From contig NW_027305496.1 of assembly GCF_039555335.1 (NCBI RefSeq), positions 1,151,001 to 1,215,000 of the forward strand: a stretch of 64,000 nt of DNA, in the 5' to 3' direction. Made by a program: the position numbers and the translations under genes. Each line of letters starts with the position of its first letter. Within the stretch, counting starts at the first letter, position 1. Positions 1-12,209 of the stretch are shown here, piece after piece. Below the pieces are notes generated by a model that ran no database searches, was not told the DNA's origin, and saw only the letters and a list, made by a program, of their open reading frames with translations. This DNA is from Amphiura filiformis. Taxonomy: Eukaryota > Echinodermata > Ophiuroidea > Amphilepidida > Amphiuridae.

Positions 1-482
1 CCTACTTTACTATCGTTCTCAAAATCTAGCTATGTATCGTTTGTCTAACTATCAGATATATCGCCGATATTTCATGAAATTTCCACGTTCCTATATACTT
101 TGTCTAACCATAGTTCCCAAAATCTAGACGATATCTATCATTTGTATAACTATCAGATATATCGCCGATATTTCATAAAATTTCCAAGTTGCTACTTTGT
201 CTAACTATCGTTCTCAAAATCTAGCTAGACGATATCTATCAGTTAAAATATCAGATATATCGCCGATATTCATAAAATTTCCATGCTATTTGTCTTATCT
301 AAATATCGCCACCTAAACCTAACTAGACGATATGTATCGTTTGTCTAACTATCAGATATATCGTCGATATTTCATAAAATTTCCAAGTTGCTACTTTGTC
401 TTATCTAAATATCGCCATATAAATCTAGCTAGACGATATCTATCAGTTGTCTAACTATCAGATATATGTCTAAATATCACAA
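1..482. repeat. Tandem repeat of about 100-bp units
   Basis: The core TCAGATATATCGCCGATATT recurs near positions 51, 151, 250, 350 and 458, with companion motifs CTAGACGATATCTATC and AAATTTCCAAGTTGCTACTTT between. The array is degenerate, about 4-5 copies, and is cut by the window start. Confidence 0.85.
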
Positions 483-1064
483 AATATCGTGGCACTATCA
501 AAAATATCTAAATTTCTCCCTATCTATTAGTACGTAAAATATCATTCACCCACTCAAAAAGACCAATCCTGCACCTTCCTCCATATATAGGACCATAAAA
601 ACATGTTAAGTTAAAATCTAGAGACTTTTGATTTTTTTAATGAATTAATTTGTTTTAAAAATAGCATGGACTTAACACGTTTTGACACAAAACGCAATTT
701 CTGGCATGGACTTAACACATTTTGACACAAAACATAGCATCTGTAACGCAGAACTAACCATATTTTTCTCAAACTAGTCTTAAAAGATAACAAATTTATT
801 AAAAACATACCAAATGTGATTCTCTCTACTATAAAACACAATTTTGCCACAAAACACCTTGCATCTCGAACCCCCTCCTCCCAACCGTTTTTTACCAAAA
901 TTCAAAACTGAGTTGTATTGCATTTCTCAAAATTGAATAAACACCATTTCACTGACAATAAGTGATGACCCGAAATACCCACTTGTTTTATCACATTATC
1001 AGTTATCACAATTCCCCCTCCCCCCATGCTGCCACCATAATCTCATATTGACAGCCGTAAGTCT

Positions 1065-1729
1065 TTAAGGGCTGGGGTATGAACGTTTGGACAGTATTTA
1101 TTTTGGGACATTAGAGCACATCAGACATGTCGAATTGCATTCTGAATACGAAGAATGTCATTCTGATATCAAATTATTTTATTGTTTTTTGAAATTCGCA
1201 ATTTAATACACATTTTATGGCAAATCATTAAAATTGATATTTTTGATATTTAACAGTACTCGAAGTAAACTTTATAAATCTGATGATTTATACTTAACGT
1301 ATGTAGGTGGGATGAAATGCCGACGATCAATTGAAAATTTTGAGCTTTCGTATTGAAGATATGGATTTTTTCCCCAAAACACCAAAAAAATTAGGTCTTT
1401 TGGGAAAAAATCTATATCTTCAATATGAAAGGTCAAAATTTTCAATTGACCGTCGGCTTTTCCTCCCTGCTACATACACTTTAAGAATATATCATTAGAT
1501 TTATATAATTTACTTCGAGGACTATTATATTTCAAAAATTTGAAAAATATCACATTTTATAATTTGTCATAAAATTTGTATTATATTGTGATTTTCAAAA
1601 AATGAAAATTATTTGATATCAGAAAGACATGCTTCGTATTCAGAATGCAATTCGATAGGTCTGAGGTGCTCTCATGTCCCACAAAAAATACTGTCGAAAC
1701 GCAATAAACGCTCATTTTAGATCCCTTAA
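1065..1729. mobile_element. Fold-back element flanked by TTAA
   Basis: The sequences 1,069-1,380 and 1,395-1,725 are imperfect reverse complements, centred near 1,385. Matching blocks include GAATTGCATTCTGAATACGA and GGACAT/ATGTCC. Both ends carry TTAA next to GGG/CCC (1,065-1,068 and 1,726-1,729). TTAA target sites are known for piggyBac and Kolobok elements. No transposase frame, so it is non-autonomous. A degraded copy lies at about 54,105-54,900 and a half copy at 10,655-10,790. Confidence 0.75.
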
Positions 1730-3770
1730 GTCATAAGTTTTTTTTATACCTTTAACTTTAAAATAATACCTTGAATTTAGTAGCACATTTTGATATAAAT
1801 CATACAAAATAATAATATCAAAAACTAACTCTACCACCATCTTCTAACATTAATTCTACCATCACAACCTCTCCCTCTCCCCCTTCCCACCCTTTTCATG
1901 TCTTTAGGAGGTATCTATCAAATATTTAAGAAATCCCATACAAACTGGACCTACTAATTATAAAAAACAAAAAACAACAACAACTTTTTATGCAGACCAA
2001 ATTCAGGTATACTAGTCTCAGGACCAAACAAGAACGAAGATGCAAAGCAAGGCAATGTTATCAATCATGCAGAACTTGGGCGATTAACTATTGGAAGCCC
2101 TATGCCGTGCTACTTGCTCTACAAGCTGCCCACAAGGGCATTGTTCGTGAACTTAACACAGTTTGCTAACAAACTGGATTGGACTTAACACGTTTTGGAA
2201 AAAAATCGATACTTTGTGTATCAATATTTCGGGACTTGACTAATTTTGGAAAAAAACACACACATTGCTGGATAGCCCTAGTTACTCACTACCCATTTTC
2301 ATCAAAATCTCAATTTTGAAGGTGGGTGGACTTAACACGGTTTGGAAATAAGCTCTTCATATATGCGACGTGTCATGTCAAAAGGAGACACTTTTGGGCA
2401 GGTTATCAATTTTGAGGTTTTTACATATCTTAGATAAAGAGATATTTTGCTCCACAATGCCGTTTTCTCCAATGAAATCGGATATTCCTAAGCAAAGATA
2501 TTGAGTTCGTAAGTTATGGTATTATAAAATTGGAAATTGAGATATTGGCCTTTAAAAATATTAATGACAATGTTGAGAGTAGGTATTACCTTAAAAAATG
2601 TTCTAAAAATACAAGATGCCAGTCATCATGGTCATATTCCGGTCTGAAATTATCAGACAATATTTTAAACATTAATAACATCACAAATTCGCAACAAACC
2701 CAAATTTTGAACAAATCACCCATGGCAGATGTTTGGCTATTTCTCCATATACGATCATGCCCAAAAGTGTCTCCTTTTGACATGACATGTCACATATTGT
2801 TAACTTGAAAGCCCCCAAATTGGCACAGATGTAGCTCTTGAAATGCTTAACAAAATTGGATCCAGTCCAAATTCATTCCAAGATGGCGGGTAGAGGTCAT
2901 AGAACTTTATACAGGGAACAATTTCAAAGTTGTTCAATTTCAGTTTTAAACCATGCCAAAGTGTTCCTCTGGTCACAAGGATTCAGAAATCTATCTGTGA
3001 TGTACAGTCCTTAAGTTATAAGCAAAAAGGTCAAAGGTCATGGTTTGACCTCTACAGGGGTCAAATTTGACAAATTGCTCCGATTGTTATCAAAATGGTC
3101 TCACGTTGTTCCTCTCAGCATAATATTCCATAGTAGGATAGGTTTTACATACGTAGGAAGTTTGCTTCCCAAGGTTGCACAGGCAAATATGTCACGACCA
3201 TTAAGCTCCATATCAAACGTTACATATAGGCCTGTTGACTGACCAATGTGAAAAGTTTATGCCAGCATTCAAAATATAGCCTAACTTGCATTTGTTGGCC
3301 ATGGGAGTGAACAAAATTTAAATTATTTAGGTGTGAAAATAATCCAAAATGTTGCTTAAAGTAATTTAAGTACTAAAAATTAGATAAATTGACCTGTATT
3401 TTATAATTTTAAGTTGTGTCTAAGTTGGTGCTGAGATTCACAAATGGAAATTTTTTTTAACGTTACAAAATATTTGACTTCAGGCTTTTTGGAACATGAA
3501 AAAGTGTCCCTGAAACCATTTAAAATGGACTTTTAAAACATTAAATGTTAAACAACGCATCACTTTTTGCGTTAAACCATAGAGTTGTTTTTATCTTTTT
3601 TAGGCCGTTTGGAAATCTGAAATCACAAATTGGACTTAAAATTACCACAAATCCAAAATAGTACGCTCTCGTTTTCATTACGCTTTTCAGACTTGGTGCT
3701 GTTTTTGTGTCATTTTGTTGCGTATTATAAAGTAAATACCCAGCAAAATAAGATACATCAATATTTGAAG
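1730..3770. other. Intergenic sequence upstream of the gene, no gene seen
   Basis: It contains degenerate dispersed motifs only. GGACTTAACACGTTTTG-like strings occur near 2,171 and 2,326 (also 668 and 706). A short inverted pair built on GTGTCTCCTTTTGACATGAC occurs at about 2,369-2,400 and 2,757-2,790. Nothing resembling a conserved exon was recognised. Confidence 0.5.
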
Positions 3771-3771
3771 A

Positions 3772-3995
3772 CCTGAGCGCAAGAAGACCATATGTCCACT
3801 TGGCCTCAACATGTATACACTAAAGTTGCGTATAGTTTCGTATAGTTTGGTAATGTTTTATACATGTTCAGGGGCCAAACAAATCTTCCACAACCTTTTA
3901 TGATGTTTTCACCCTGGAACATGTATTCATATAAAGCCCTAAGAAACTATAGGCCTACGTAACTTTAGTGTATACATGGTCTTCTTGCGCTCAGG
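3772..3995. mobile_element. Miniature inverted-repeat element (MITE)
   Basis: Terminal inverted repeats begin CCTGAGCGCAAGAAGACCAT on the left and end with its reverse complement on the right. Inner pairing continues through GTATACACTAAAGTT. It is about 224 bp and non-coding. The target duplication is not clear. Confidence 0.75.
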
Positions 3996-4574
3996 TATTC
4001 ATTTGAGGAAAAACAAATTGAGCAAAATATTACCACGAACATTATTTGTGTTTAAAAAAATCGTACTCAAACGTTTAGGCAAATACCTCCCCTTACATGA
4101 AGTTCGTATTTATTGTGACCTCAGATCTGGGGAGGGGGTCTCACTGAACTTTGGTTTGTGTGGCTGACACAGAGAAACTACCAGACTTTAAACCAAATTT
4201 GACCAAAAACATACCCGAAATTATATTAATTTTTGGAAAAAAAGATTTTCTAAAAAATAAATAAATGGCACGTTTTCCGAGAAAATACTAAAATAAAACC
4301 ACACTTTCTTACACCAATTTTTATGATATCAATCAACTGAAATGACTGAAAATGCCCACCAAAATTAAAAAGAAGACGCATCCCGAATCTGCCGCACTAC
4401 CCCGTACACTAATATCCACTAGAACCCCCCCTCCGTCAGTTGCCCTACATGTATAATGTATTCGCCGTCACGAGTGTTTGTTTTTTTCCAGCAGGTAAGC
4501 TCACCCCTACAGTCGCAATAGTTCTAGCCCAGATAACTTTTAATTCCACGCCCACTAATTCAGGCCGTCATTAA

Positions 4575-4686
4575 TCACGTGATGGTGCTGTACGGTTGAC
4601 CACGTTTATACCCATGATAGGCCTATGTGGAATTTAGGCCCAAAATTCTATAAAAGTAGGAGCACCTGCTCTGGCTTGGTCATTCT
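4575..4686 (+). promoter_or_regulatory. Core promoter of the insulin-like gene: E-box, TATA box, initiator
   Basis: Seen: a perfect palindromic E-box TCACGTGA at 4,575-4,582, a TATA box TATAAAAG at 4,649-4,656, and an initiator match TCATTCT (YYANWYY) at 4,680-4,686 whose A at 4,682 lies about 33 bases after the first T of the TATA box. A strong splice donor (GTAAGT) follows at 4,765. Known: CACGTG is bound by bHLH-zip factors such as USF, MITF and Myc/Max. Inference: this drives the five-exon gene ending near 32,580. The link across the 11-kb first intron rests on the matching non-coding exon and acceptor at 15,917, not on transcript data. Confidence 0.6.
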
Positions 4687-4764
4687 ACCGCAGTAACCAT
4701 CTCGTCAGAGACCAGCAACACAAAACATAGAGACCAAGAGATTCGCATTTAACTTCCAGCAAGT
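4682..4764 (+). other. Non-coding first exon (5' UTR) of the insulin-like gene
   Basis: About 83 bases lie between the predicted start site and a strong donor (AGT|GTAAGT). The stretch contains no ATG, as expected for a clean 5' leader. Joined to 15,917 it gives a leader of about 100 bases ahead of the start codon. The assignment is inferred. An alternative is that this exon belongs to another transcript or that the gene has other promoters closer to 15,900. Confidence 0.5.
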
Positions 4765-4792
4765 GTAAGTTGAAACTTTATTTTTGTTCTTC

Positions 4793-4995
4793 TATTCAGG
4801 CTTGACATAAAAAGTTTTGAGATATTTTCTCAAAATATCAAGACCTATCTTAAGAACCACTGAACCAATACTAGGCTTGTTTGTACTCATTTGTATGCAT
4901 TTTTCATACTGATTCCAAATATGGTTATGAAAATGTACAATTCTGACATTTTGAATTAAAAAAATTGGCACTTGTGGTCTGCAGTCGACACCCAC
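4793..4995. repeat. Dispersed repeat, copy 1
   Basis: About 200 bases starting near AAAGTTTTGAGATATTTTC and ending near CTGCAGTCGACACCC. A second direct copy lies at 5,462-5,672, and a reverse-complement copy runs from about 63,850 to the window end. It is read as an interspersed repeat of unknown family. The copy lies just inside intron 1, 28 bases after the exon 1 donor. Confidence 0.7.
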
Positions 4996-5202
4996 GTGGA
5001 CAGTGTTAACAAAAGTAGTTCAAGTGAAACAACATTGTTTGATTTATGGTTGGTGTAAAATTAGTAAATTATTTGATAAATCTGGTCACTGTTTGTGTTT
5101 TGATCTTCGTACTGAGTAATTCTGAAATACATGCATATTGTATCATAGTTTATGTCGAATGCGAGATGTGCACACAATGGGTATGATAATAGATATTATT
5201 AG

Positions 5203-5337
5203 TTATCCCTGTTTGTTCATGCAATACGAAAAATATCACTGGTTTGAGGTCGTATCACACGAGGCCGCAGGCCGAGTGTGATACGACCTCAAAACCAGTG
5301 ATATTTTTCGTATTGCATATGAACAGACAGGGGTAGC
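5203..5337. repeat. Short near-perfect hairpin (fold-back/MITE-like)
   Basis: The left arm 5,214-5,260 and right arm 5,276-5,325 are reverse complements over about 45 bases (core TATCACTGGTTTGAGGTCGT). The pairing continues into a GGCC-GCA-GGCC turn and outward into CCCTGT/ACAGGG. Direct copies of another repeat lie on each side (4,793 and 5,462). Probably a miniature transposable element. No coding content. Confidence 0.8.
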
Positions 5338-5461
5338 GAATATATTGTGATGTAATAGTAAGCGAGGGTGTGGCATCTTTGTTGTAGAAATCAATCGGTA
5401 GTGCGTTCACTGTGAGGAGCCTGTGCTGATCTTAATGCTCTGCGTGCTAGCCATGCGCTTC

Positions 5462-5672
5462 AATGGAAAAAGTTGAAGTTTTGAAATATTTTCTCAAAAT
5501 ATCAAGAGCTATTTTAAGAACTACTGAACCAATACTAGTCTTGTTTGTACTCATTTTAATGCATTTTTCATGCTGATTCCAGATATGGTCATGAAAATTT
5601 ACATTTCTGATATTTTTGAATATGTTAATTTTTTTTTAAACATGTCGTCTGCAGTCGACACCCGCGTGAAGC
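5462..5672. repeat. Dispersed repeat, copy 2
   Basis: Same family and orientation as 4,793-4,995, sharing TCAAAATATCAAGA, GAACCAATACTAG and CTGCAGTCGACACCC with scattered substitutions. The two copies bracket the 5.2-kb hairpin at about 670-base spacing. Confidence 0.7.
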
Positions 5673-5699
5673 TTGCTACTATTATATCTTAACTTGTCA

Positions 5700-8500
5700 C
5701 TATAATTCAATTTTAACGAAAAGAGCCCTGTCAGTGAAGTACCATGGGGGCCCTGCAGAGGCGGAACAGGGATTTCAAGCAGATATGTGGGGTACCAGGG
5801 GGTCTTCGGTTTTTGATTTTTTTGTACAATATGTGCAACCGATGGAAGACTTTGGGATGCTGACTTCCTGTATACCTACTTTTTGCAACTCATCAATATA
5901 ACAATTTTTACAAAAAGCACCAAAATTTGCCTAAATCGGGTACTAAAAGGGAGCTTTTGCAATGGCCCAAATGCGCCTAACCTGTAACCTGTGTATTTTT
6001 ATAGCCGACGAATTAAGGTGTTACGTTTCCCGGATTCACGTTGATACATGCTATATTTATTTATTTGTTTACGTTCCGATTTCTATAATAAAAAAAACAA
6101 CAACAACAAAAGGACTGTCGTGGTGAATAATAAAGAAGCTGAATCCATACTTTAAATTACGACTACTTGAGTTTTCACATTCACGATCCACAAGGAATGA
6201 TTTTTTGCAGATATAAAATAGTCATTTGCCATCAGGGAGTATATTTTTCATAAATATAATTTAGTTTGGCATGTTTTTCAGGGCTCTCGCCATCTGGGCA
6301 GCGCCATAAAATTTTCTGGTATACTGCCCTCGTTTTAAATTGGGGCAAGATTTAAATTAGGACGTCAAGCGGAGTTGGCAATCATTTGGGGATCAATATT
6401 TTCCACCTGTGTTTTTTCTGCCCTTTGTGTGTCTGAATGGGCTGCTTGGACAATTTGATTTTGTTCATCAGTCCAGAGTTTGGCATCCATAGAGACACAC
6501 TCAGCCAAGACACAGCTGAAGGTAATTATTTGCAACATTACTTTGATTGCTTTTGGAACAAGGAGAAATGAGTTTTTTTAAATATATTGGTTAAGCTTTT
6601 AGTGCTTGACGATGTTTAACACAGGTTGATGTTAACAAGATTTGTGGCTTAGAACCAAGTTTTGTTTTTCTTGAAGGACAAGATTTGGCCTATGATTTTG
6701 TTGATGGACTTGTGATGTTTTGTAATTGTTGAGTTGTTGTTCCGAGATTGCTGCCTGCCCCGCAACTGCCAGCGGTTTAGAACAATGGGTGCCCTTTGTA
6801 GATGAGAATGAGAAACACATATTCTCAGATATTCTGAGTTTTAAAATCTTATTTATTCATTTCTCCACTGGAGGTGTTGAGTTGGCAATATGTTGGGGGG
6901 TATCAAGAGACTCGAAAACTAATTATTTGCCTCGAAAAATTAACTGGGCGTGGCAGGTCTTAAGCTTGGAAAATATTTGCCTGGTAAAATCTAGGCGTGT
7001 CAAGTCCTAAACCTAACGCCCAGGGGATATTTAGCGACGGGAAGGGAAAGGAAGAACTTGTTTGCTCTGGGTGTGATTTGAGCCCGAGACCCCTTGCATG
7101 CCAAGCACTAGGTCAGACCCAGAACAAAATATTAATTTCTGACATGATCGTGTTCCGTTTCCATTCGATATCTTGATGCCAAATTGGACAAAAGAAGCAC
7201 ATGGTCCTACTTCAGTTTTTTAATCCCTATTGATGTTGCGTGAATACTCTAGGCTTATTGTGGACCATCCTTTTGGTATTTGGACAAGCGAACAGTTTTG
7301 ACAGGCCGTTTGTCTACCTCTCTGTTTGTAAACAAACGAGGAGGTCGAAATTGTCCTCATCTGCGAATACGAAAGGCAGCGTAATAGTACGGCACTATAG
7401 GTCGGCGACACTTTGCCACTGGTCTTGGGCTTCGCTGGCCAGCGAAACCGTGCCTTTGCCTTATATACATGATCACTTAGGGCAAATCATGCGCATGCTC
7501 AGCATGCAAATACGACGGCCATTTAGTACACTGATCATGCGTGCGATTCAGTTTTCTGCAAAAGCGATTGTTTAAATGCATCTTTAGAAATGACCGGCGA
7601 TTGTGTGTACTCAAGTAGGTTGTATCATGTTTATTAGCGACCTGACTAGTCACGATTATCGCACTTTCAGTTTCCCACGCGTTTGAACGGGAATTGGATT
7701 GCGTACTTTTTTCGATGTCTAGTGAGCAAATTTCTTCAATATTTTGAGAAAATGATGTCAAATTTTCTATTCTATATTGTTTGGTAATAATGTCTTTTGC
7801 CAATAGTATGTTTAAAGTTGTAATTTTGTGGTTTTGATCGCAAAGATCGGATATTTTCGTTCCCGATTCGAATTCTGAACCCTTCGCAAGGGTGCCGATT
7901 TCGGCAGATTTTTGACGATAATTTTGCCTTTTTGACACTAAAATGCATTCGATCCTTAATTTTGTTTCAACCGAGTCTTAAATTAGCAAGCACAATAAGG
8001 TTGGTACCACTTTTATATACATTGATAAAATTTTTAAGATTTTTTTTCAAGTTTCTAACTGGCGCAAATCGTTAAGTGTGTATTTCCCATTGACATCCAA
8101 AATGGGAAATACGAGTCTGATGGACATAGGAACGGCGTCCATGAGAATCAGCGAGTCTAGACCTGACACGCATTTGTATTGGTTCGATCAAGCATTGAAA
8201 TGCTTTCAACTTTTGTACTGGATCGTTCAAGCATGCTCAACAAATTTTTCAATGTAAGTGCCTCTGGCCCTAGTATAAGTAAAAACGGATACTATGGCCA
8301 GAGTTCTAGGGCTATTGTAGCTCAACTTGTATTTTTTTAAAGTTCTCTGTGCATGCAATTTCCCTAAATTTGGCGCGCGGAAGTTTCTTTCTGAAGCCGT
8401 GGTTTTGACGGAGACTTGGGCTGTTAAACCGGGCTGGCTGGTTGGGATTAGACACGAGCCCATGCGGTCTTAAAATGGGATTTCTTAGGCAATAGAAACA
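5700..8500. other. Intron 1 sequence without a recognisable gene
   Basis: This stretch is within the first intron of the insulin-like gene. I see no convincing exon, RNA gene or complete mobile element. The only long open frame is a minus-strand one at 7,477-7,938 (listed separately at low confidence). Confidence 0.5.
7477..7938 (-). pseudogene. Possible remnant coding sequence on the minus strand, unrecognised
   Basis: A 153-residue frame, open a further 14 codons upstream of the GTG at 7,938 before a stop. The middle (about residues 25-70) is hydrophilic with leucine/isoleucine spacing suggestive of a coiled coil, as in ORF1 proteins of LINE retrotransposons. I recognise no domain, and the composition is not clearly unlike chance. 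It lies antisense inside intron 1 of the insulin-like gene. Either a LINE ORF1 fossil or a chance frame is possible. Confidence 0.2.
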
Positions 8501-8599
8501 AATTAGTTTGATCTTTCGATCGACCATCGATGCTTGGTCGATCATTATCAATTAATTGCCCATTATTAATTATGAAAACATACAAATATTTGCTTGATA

Positions 8600-8770
8600 T
8601 TGAAAAGTATAAATTTACATTCGGAAATAATATTGGAGAAAACCTCGCATTATTTAGGCCTATCTCTTATGTGGACACAATGGTGGATAGGGGTCCGGGT
8701 CCGCATGATAAAGACATTCAATAGGAGACATAAGGCAAATTTGACATAAGTATTCAGAATAGGCCAAGCT
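8600..8770. repeat. Segment duplicated at 10,090-10,245
   Basis: The blocks ATATTGGAGAAAACCTCGCA, ATGTGGACACAATGGTGGAT and CAAGCTTACCTAGAGAAAG occur in the same order in both places, with small indels. A neighbouring segment, 9,886-9,995 (TTCAAACATTCTAATAATAG), is also repeated directly after the second copy at about 10,245-10,360. This indicates local segmental duplication in intron 1. Confidence 0.8.
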
Positions 8771-10089
8771 TACCTAGAGAAAGATAAAACATTTTAGTAG
8801 TGGTAGGTGGAAGGGGGGGGGGGGATTTCCCATGATATACACATCACCCCCAGCGAACAAGATTCGAACTTGTTAGTTCTGAATGAATTTGATTTTTTTT
8901 TTCTTTTTTACTGAGGTGGGGGGCGGGAAACCTTGCCCTATGACACTTCGTCACTGAAGCTTATGGCATAAGTTTATTGTCTTCGTCGGGGGGGGGGGGA
9001 GGGGCTAAACCAACCTGATCAGATTAGTAGGCCTAGGCCAATTATGACTCAACGGTTCAACTCGGTATCATGTAGAGTATCATGTACATATTTCGCGACA
9101 ACGATGTCGAATTCGGCACTACAGATATTCCCACTGATACGAGTTTGGAAAAGAAAATTGTCGAAAATCATTTTAAAAACTACTCGTGCTATCTCACCTG
9201 TGGACTGGTTATACAATAGAGCATCGATCATTTTAATCTTTCTTCAGGGGAATAATTTTGTGTCAAAGTAGTTCCGAGAAGGGGGTACGGGTTTCACTAT
9301 GAAAGTCACTATTGAAATACATGCGCCGGGCCTAAGGAGATACCCTAGGGACAACATGACCATCTCTTCTTTTACATAAAATTATAAAATGAAATCATAC
9401 ACACATTTTAGGTGCCAATTCGTACACAATTTGCCTAAATTTAAGTTTTATATGGAACTACAGCGCATTGCTCGACATGCCATTGTAAGGTTATCTTTCA
9501 GTACGTTGGGTGCTCAGACAAGAAATCGCGGCCCAGACAGTGTCTGCCGAGGATGAGCGGCTTGAAATTTGTATTTGCAATTAAACGCCCATTATTTTAC
9601 TTTAAAGTGCGGGGTTGGTGTAAGTTGGAACATAATTAGGCCTACCATCAAAAATATTAAAAAAAAAACTTAACACTTTTCACAATATCGAAAATGAAAT
9701 TAAAGAGTACTTTATTTTCAGTAATAATCACTTTTCTTTAAATTGTTTGATTTTCAACGTTTTTGAATAATAACCTTTGCATGCTCTATTATTAAAACAC
9801 CGATCCACAGAAGAACATTGGTTTTATTAAATTTCCACTTTTTCTCATTTCCTACTAGGCCTATATAATACACATACGCGCGAGATTCAAACATTCTAAT
9901 AATAGGCTTATTATTCACCAAAGGCAAAAAATGGAGATGATCAGTGACTCTAAATATAATAATGCTTGGTTTCTCCCAATATCGTTTCGCAATGATGTCA
10001 GGCAACTTCTTTTATGTAGAAAATCTGTGTACTTATTACGTAACTTAATCTAAAGTAAATAAACAGAAAAGTCAAACTGATTCCATTTT

Positions 10090-10360
10090 AAATAATATTG
10101 GAGAAAACCTCGCATTATTTATCTCTTATGTGGACACAATGGTGGATAGGGGTCCGCATGATAAAGACATTCAATAGGAGACATTATCAGGCAAATTTGG
10201 CATAAAGTATTCAGAATAGGCCAAGCTTACCTAGAGAAAGCGAGAGATTCAAACATTCTAATAATAGGCTTATTATTCACCAAAGGCAAAAAATGGAGAT
10301 GATCAGTGACTCTATTGTAATATAATAATGCTTGGTTTCTCCGAATATCGTTTCGCAATG
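10090..10360. repeat. Second copy of the local intron 1 duplication
   Basis: It joins a copy of 8,600-8,770 to a copy of 9,886-9,995, so two separated source segments lie directly side by side here. Confidence 0.75.
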
Positions 10361-11337
10361 TAGCATTAATTCGGATTAATTAGTTCTTATTTCATTAATA
10401 ATAAGCATCGAAGCAGCATCGACGGTCGATCCAAAGATCGAACAAATTTGTTTCTGGTGCCTTATTTCTATAGATTGGTAGCGCATTCATTATGTTAATT
10501 TCTGTTGTGAAGAACACGCATTTATTCAATTCTATCTCACTTCAATGGACATGTTGAATAAAAATGATGGCCATGAGGTCGCGTCACTGAAGTCATAAAA
10601 GATTACGTGTTTGTATTGTTCTAAAAAAAACGGGTTTTTTTTATCAACTTGCATTGTGAATACGAGGAATGTCCTTCTAATATCAAATAATTTTTTAATA
10701 CACATTTTATGGCAAATGATAAAAATTGACATTTTTGAAATTTAACAGTCCTCGAAGTAAATTGTGCAAATCTAGTAATAGATTAGAAGACAAGAAAAAC
10801 ATTAGAAGAACATTTCATCTGTGTTGGTAGTAGACATAATTTAGTGGTTTAAACCTTTGATTTGCGTACCTGGAATTTTCAGTCGACACTTCGACTTTCA
10901 TCAGCAGACTGGCAACCCAATTTAGAGGTCAGCGACCTTTCGGACACTTGTTTGTGCTAATGTTTTCTAATCAGTCAGCAGGCGGGACAACCGATTCTTT
11001 TGTTATGCAAGGCTCACTCAAGTCATTTAATGAGGCAATACAAACGATCGGATTTGGTGTTGAAATGAGCAAAATTTTGAGTTACACCCTTTCACTGTAA
11101 AATTAATTTTCTCGGCCAAATGAAAAGCAATAATTTTCATTTTTTCAGTATATGTCAGGAAAAACTGCAATGCTTGATACTGTATTTTTCTTCAAATCCT
11201 AGTGTTAAACTTAGGCGTGAAATTCAGTCATTTAGATTATCGATTTTGATAGGCTTAAACTCTGCCCGCGAGTCTCCTGGAATACATTTGTAATGTTTTT
11301 ATGTGAAATTTTACCATGTAAAAATGTAAGGTTTCTT

Positions 11338-11830
11338 CAATTTCTTCCCCCTTTCTCTCATTCCCTCCCCCTTTCCGTCTTCTTCATATTTAATTTCTTC
11401 CCCTTTCTCTCATTCCTTCCCCCTTCCATTACACTCACTTAAATTACTTCCCCCTCAAATCACTTTCCGTTCCCTTCCTTTTCATTTCCTTTCCTTCTTC
11501 ATACTCTTCAATTTCTTCCCTTTCTTACACCCCTTCCCCTTGTGCATGAATTGCTTCCCACAATAAACATGCAAGTTGCTTTCTTTACTACTTTTCCTCT
11601 TTCATTTCCCCTCACTATTCCTTCCCCTTCCTATTAAGCTTCCCTTTGTGTTTTCATTTCCCCCTTTATTATGTATTCTTGTTTCCTCTCTGTTGCTTTC
11701 CTTCCCTCTTGACCCTTTCTTTTCCCCATTCTCTCTTCCTTTTCTCTTCTCTTTCCTTTCCTTTTCCCTTTTCTTTTTTCTTTTGCCCTTCCCTTTCTCT
11801 TTTTTCCCTTGTCCCTCCAAAATTTCCCCC
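11338..11830. repeat. Polypyrimidine low-complexity tract
   Basis: Nearly 500 bases of C/T-rich sequence (CTTCCCC, TTTCTCTC, CCTTTCC). Open frames here on both strands are compositional artefacts. Such mirror-like tracts can form triplex DNA; here that is only an inference. Confidence 0.85.
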
Positions 11831-11958
11831 CAGATTTTATCCAGGGTGGGCTAGTCCTGCCCACCCCTAGCTACGCCACTGCTCCGCGTTCTGAGTGTAA
11901 TCAGAAACGAGTCTCCAAGTATTTATACTTAATAGTACTGGCCCAGAGGATGATTTAA

Positions 11959-12205
11959 GGGAGCGATCGTTATTTATGGCAGGGGGGGGAATGGGTCAAT
12001 TTAGGGGGAACACGAAATTTTTTTGTGGTCTTGAGGGGGGAACCTGAAATTTTAGTTGAACCAAGAGGGGGATTGAAATTTAAATGGAGAACATTGGGAA
12101 AACAAGGGGAACCGAAAATATTGAGCACGCGAGGGGGGGAATGCGAAATTTTTGTCGATATTTTGCCAAAACACCCATTCCCCCTGGTAAATAACGATCG
12201 GTCCC
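11959..12205. mobile_element. MITE with TAA target duplication, Harbinger-like
   Basis: Terminal inverted repeats are GGGAGCGATCGTTATTTA on the left and TAAATAACGATCGGTCCC on the right, with TAA directly outside each end. A 3-bp TWA duplication is characteristic of PIF/Harbinger elements. It is 247 bp, with no transposase. The flanking direct repeats of GGGGGAA in the interior are low complexity. Confidence 0.7.
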
Positions 12206-12209
12206 TAAG

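Noticed and set aside
4793..4995. Minus-strand frame of 67 codons near the first exon
   Set aside because: Lies wholly in a dispersed repeat with copies at 5,462 and 63,850 that do not keep the frame.
11576..11870. Hydrophobic or Lys/Arg/Glu-rich frames of 72-92 codons
   Set aside because: Produced by the polypyrimidine tract; pure composition effect.
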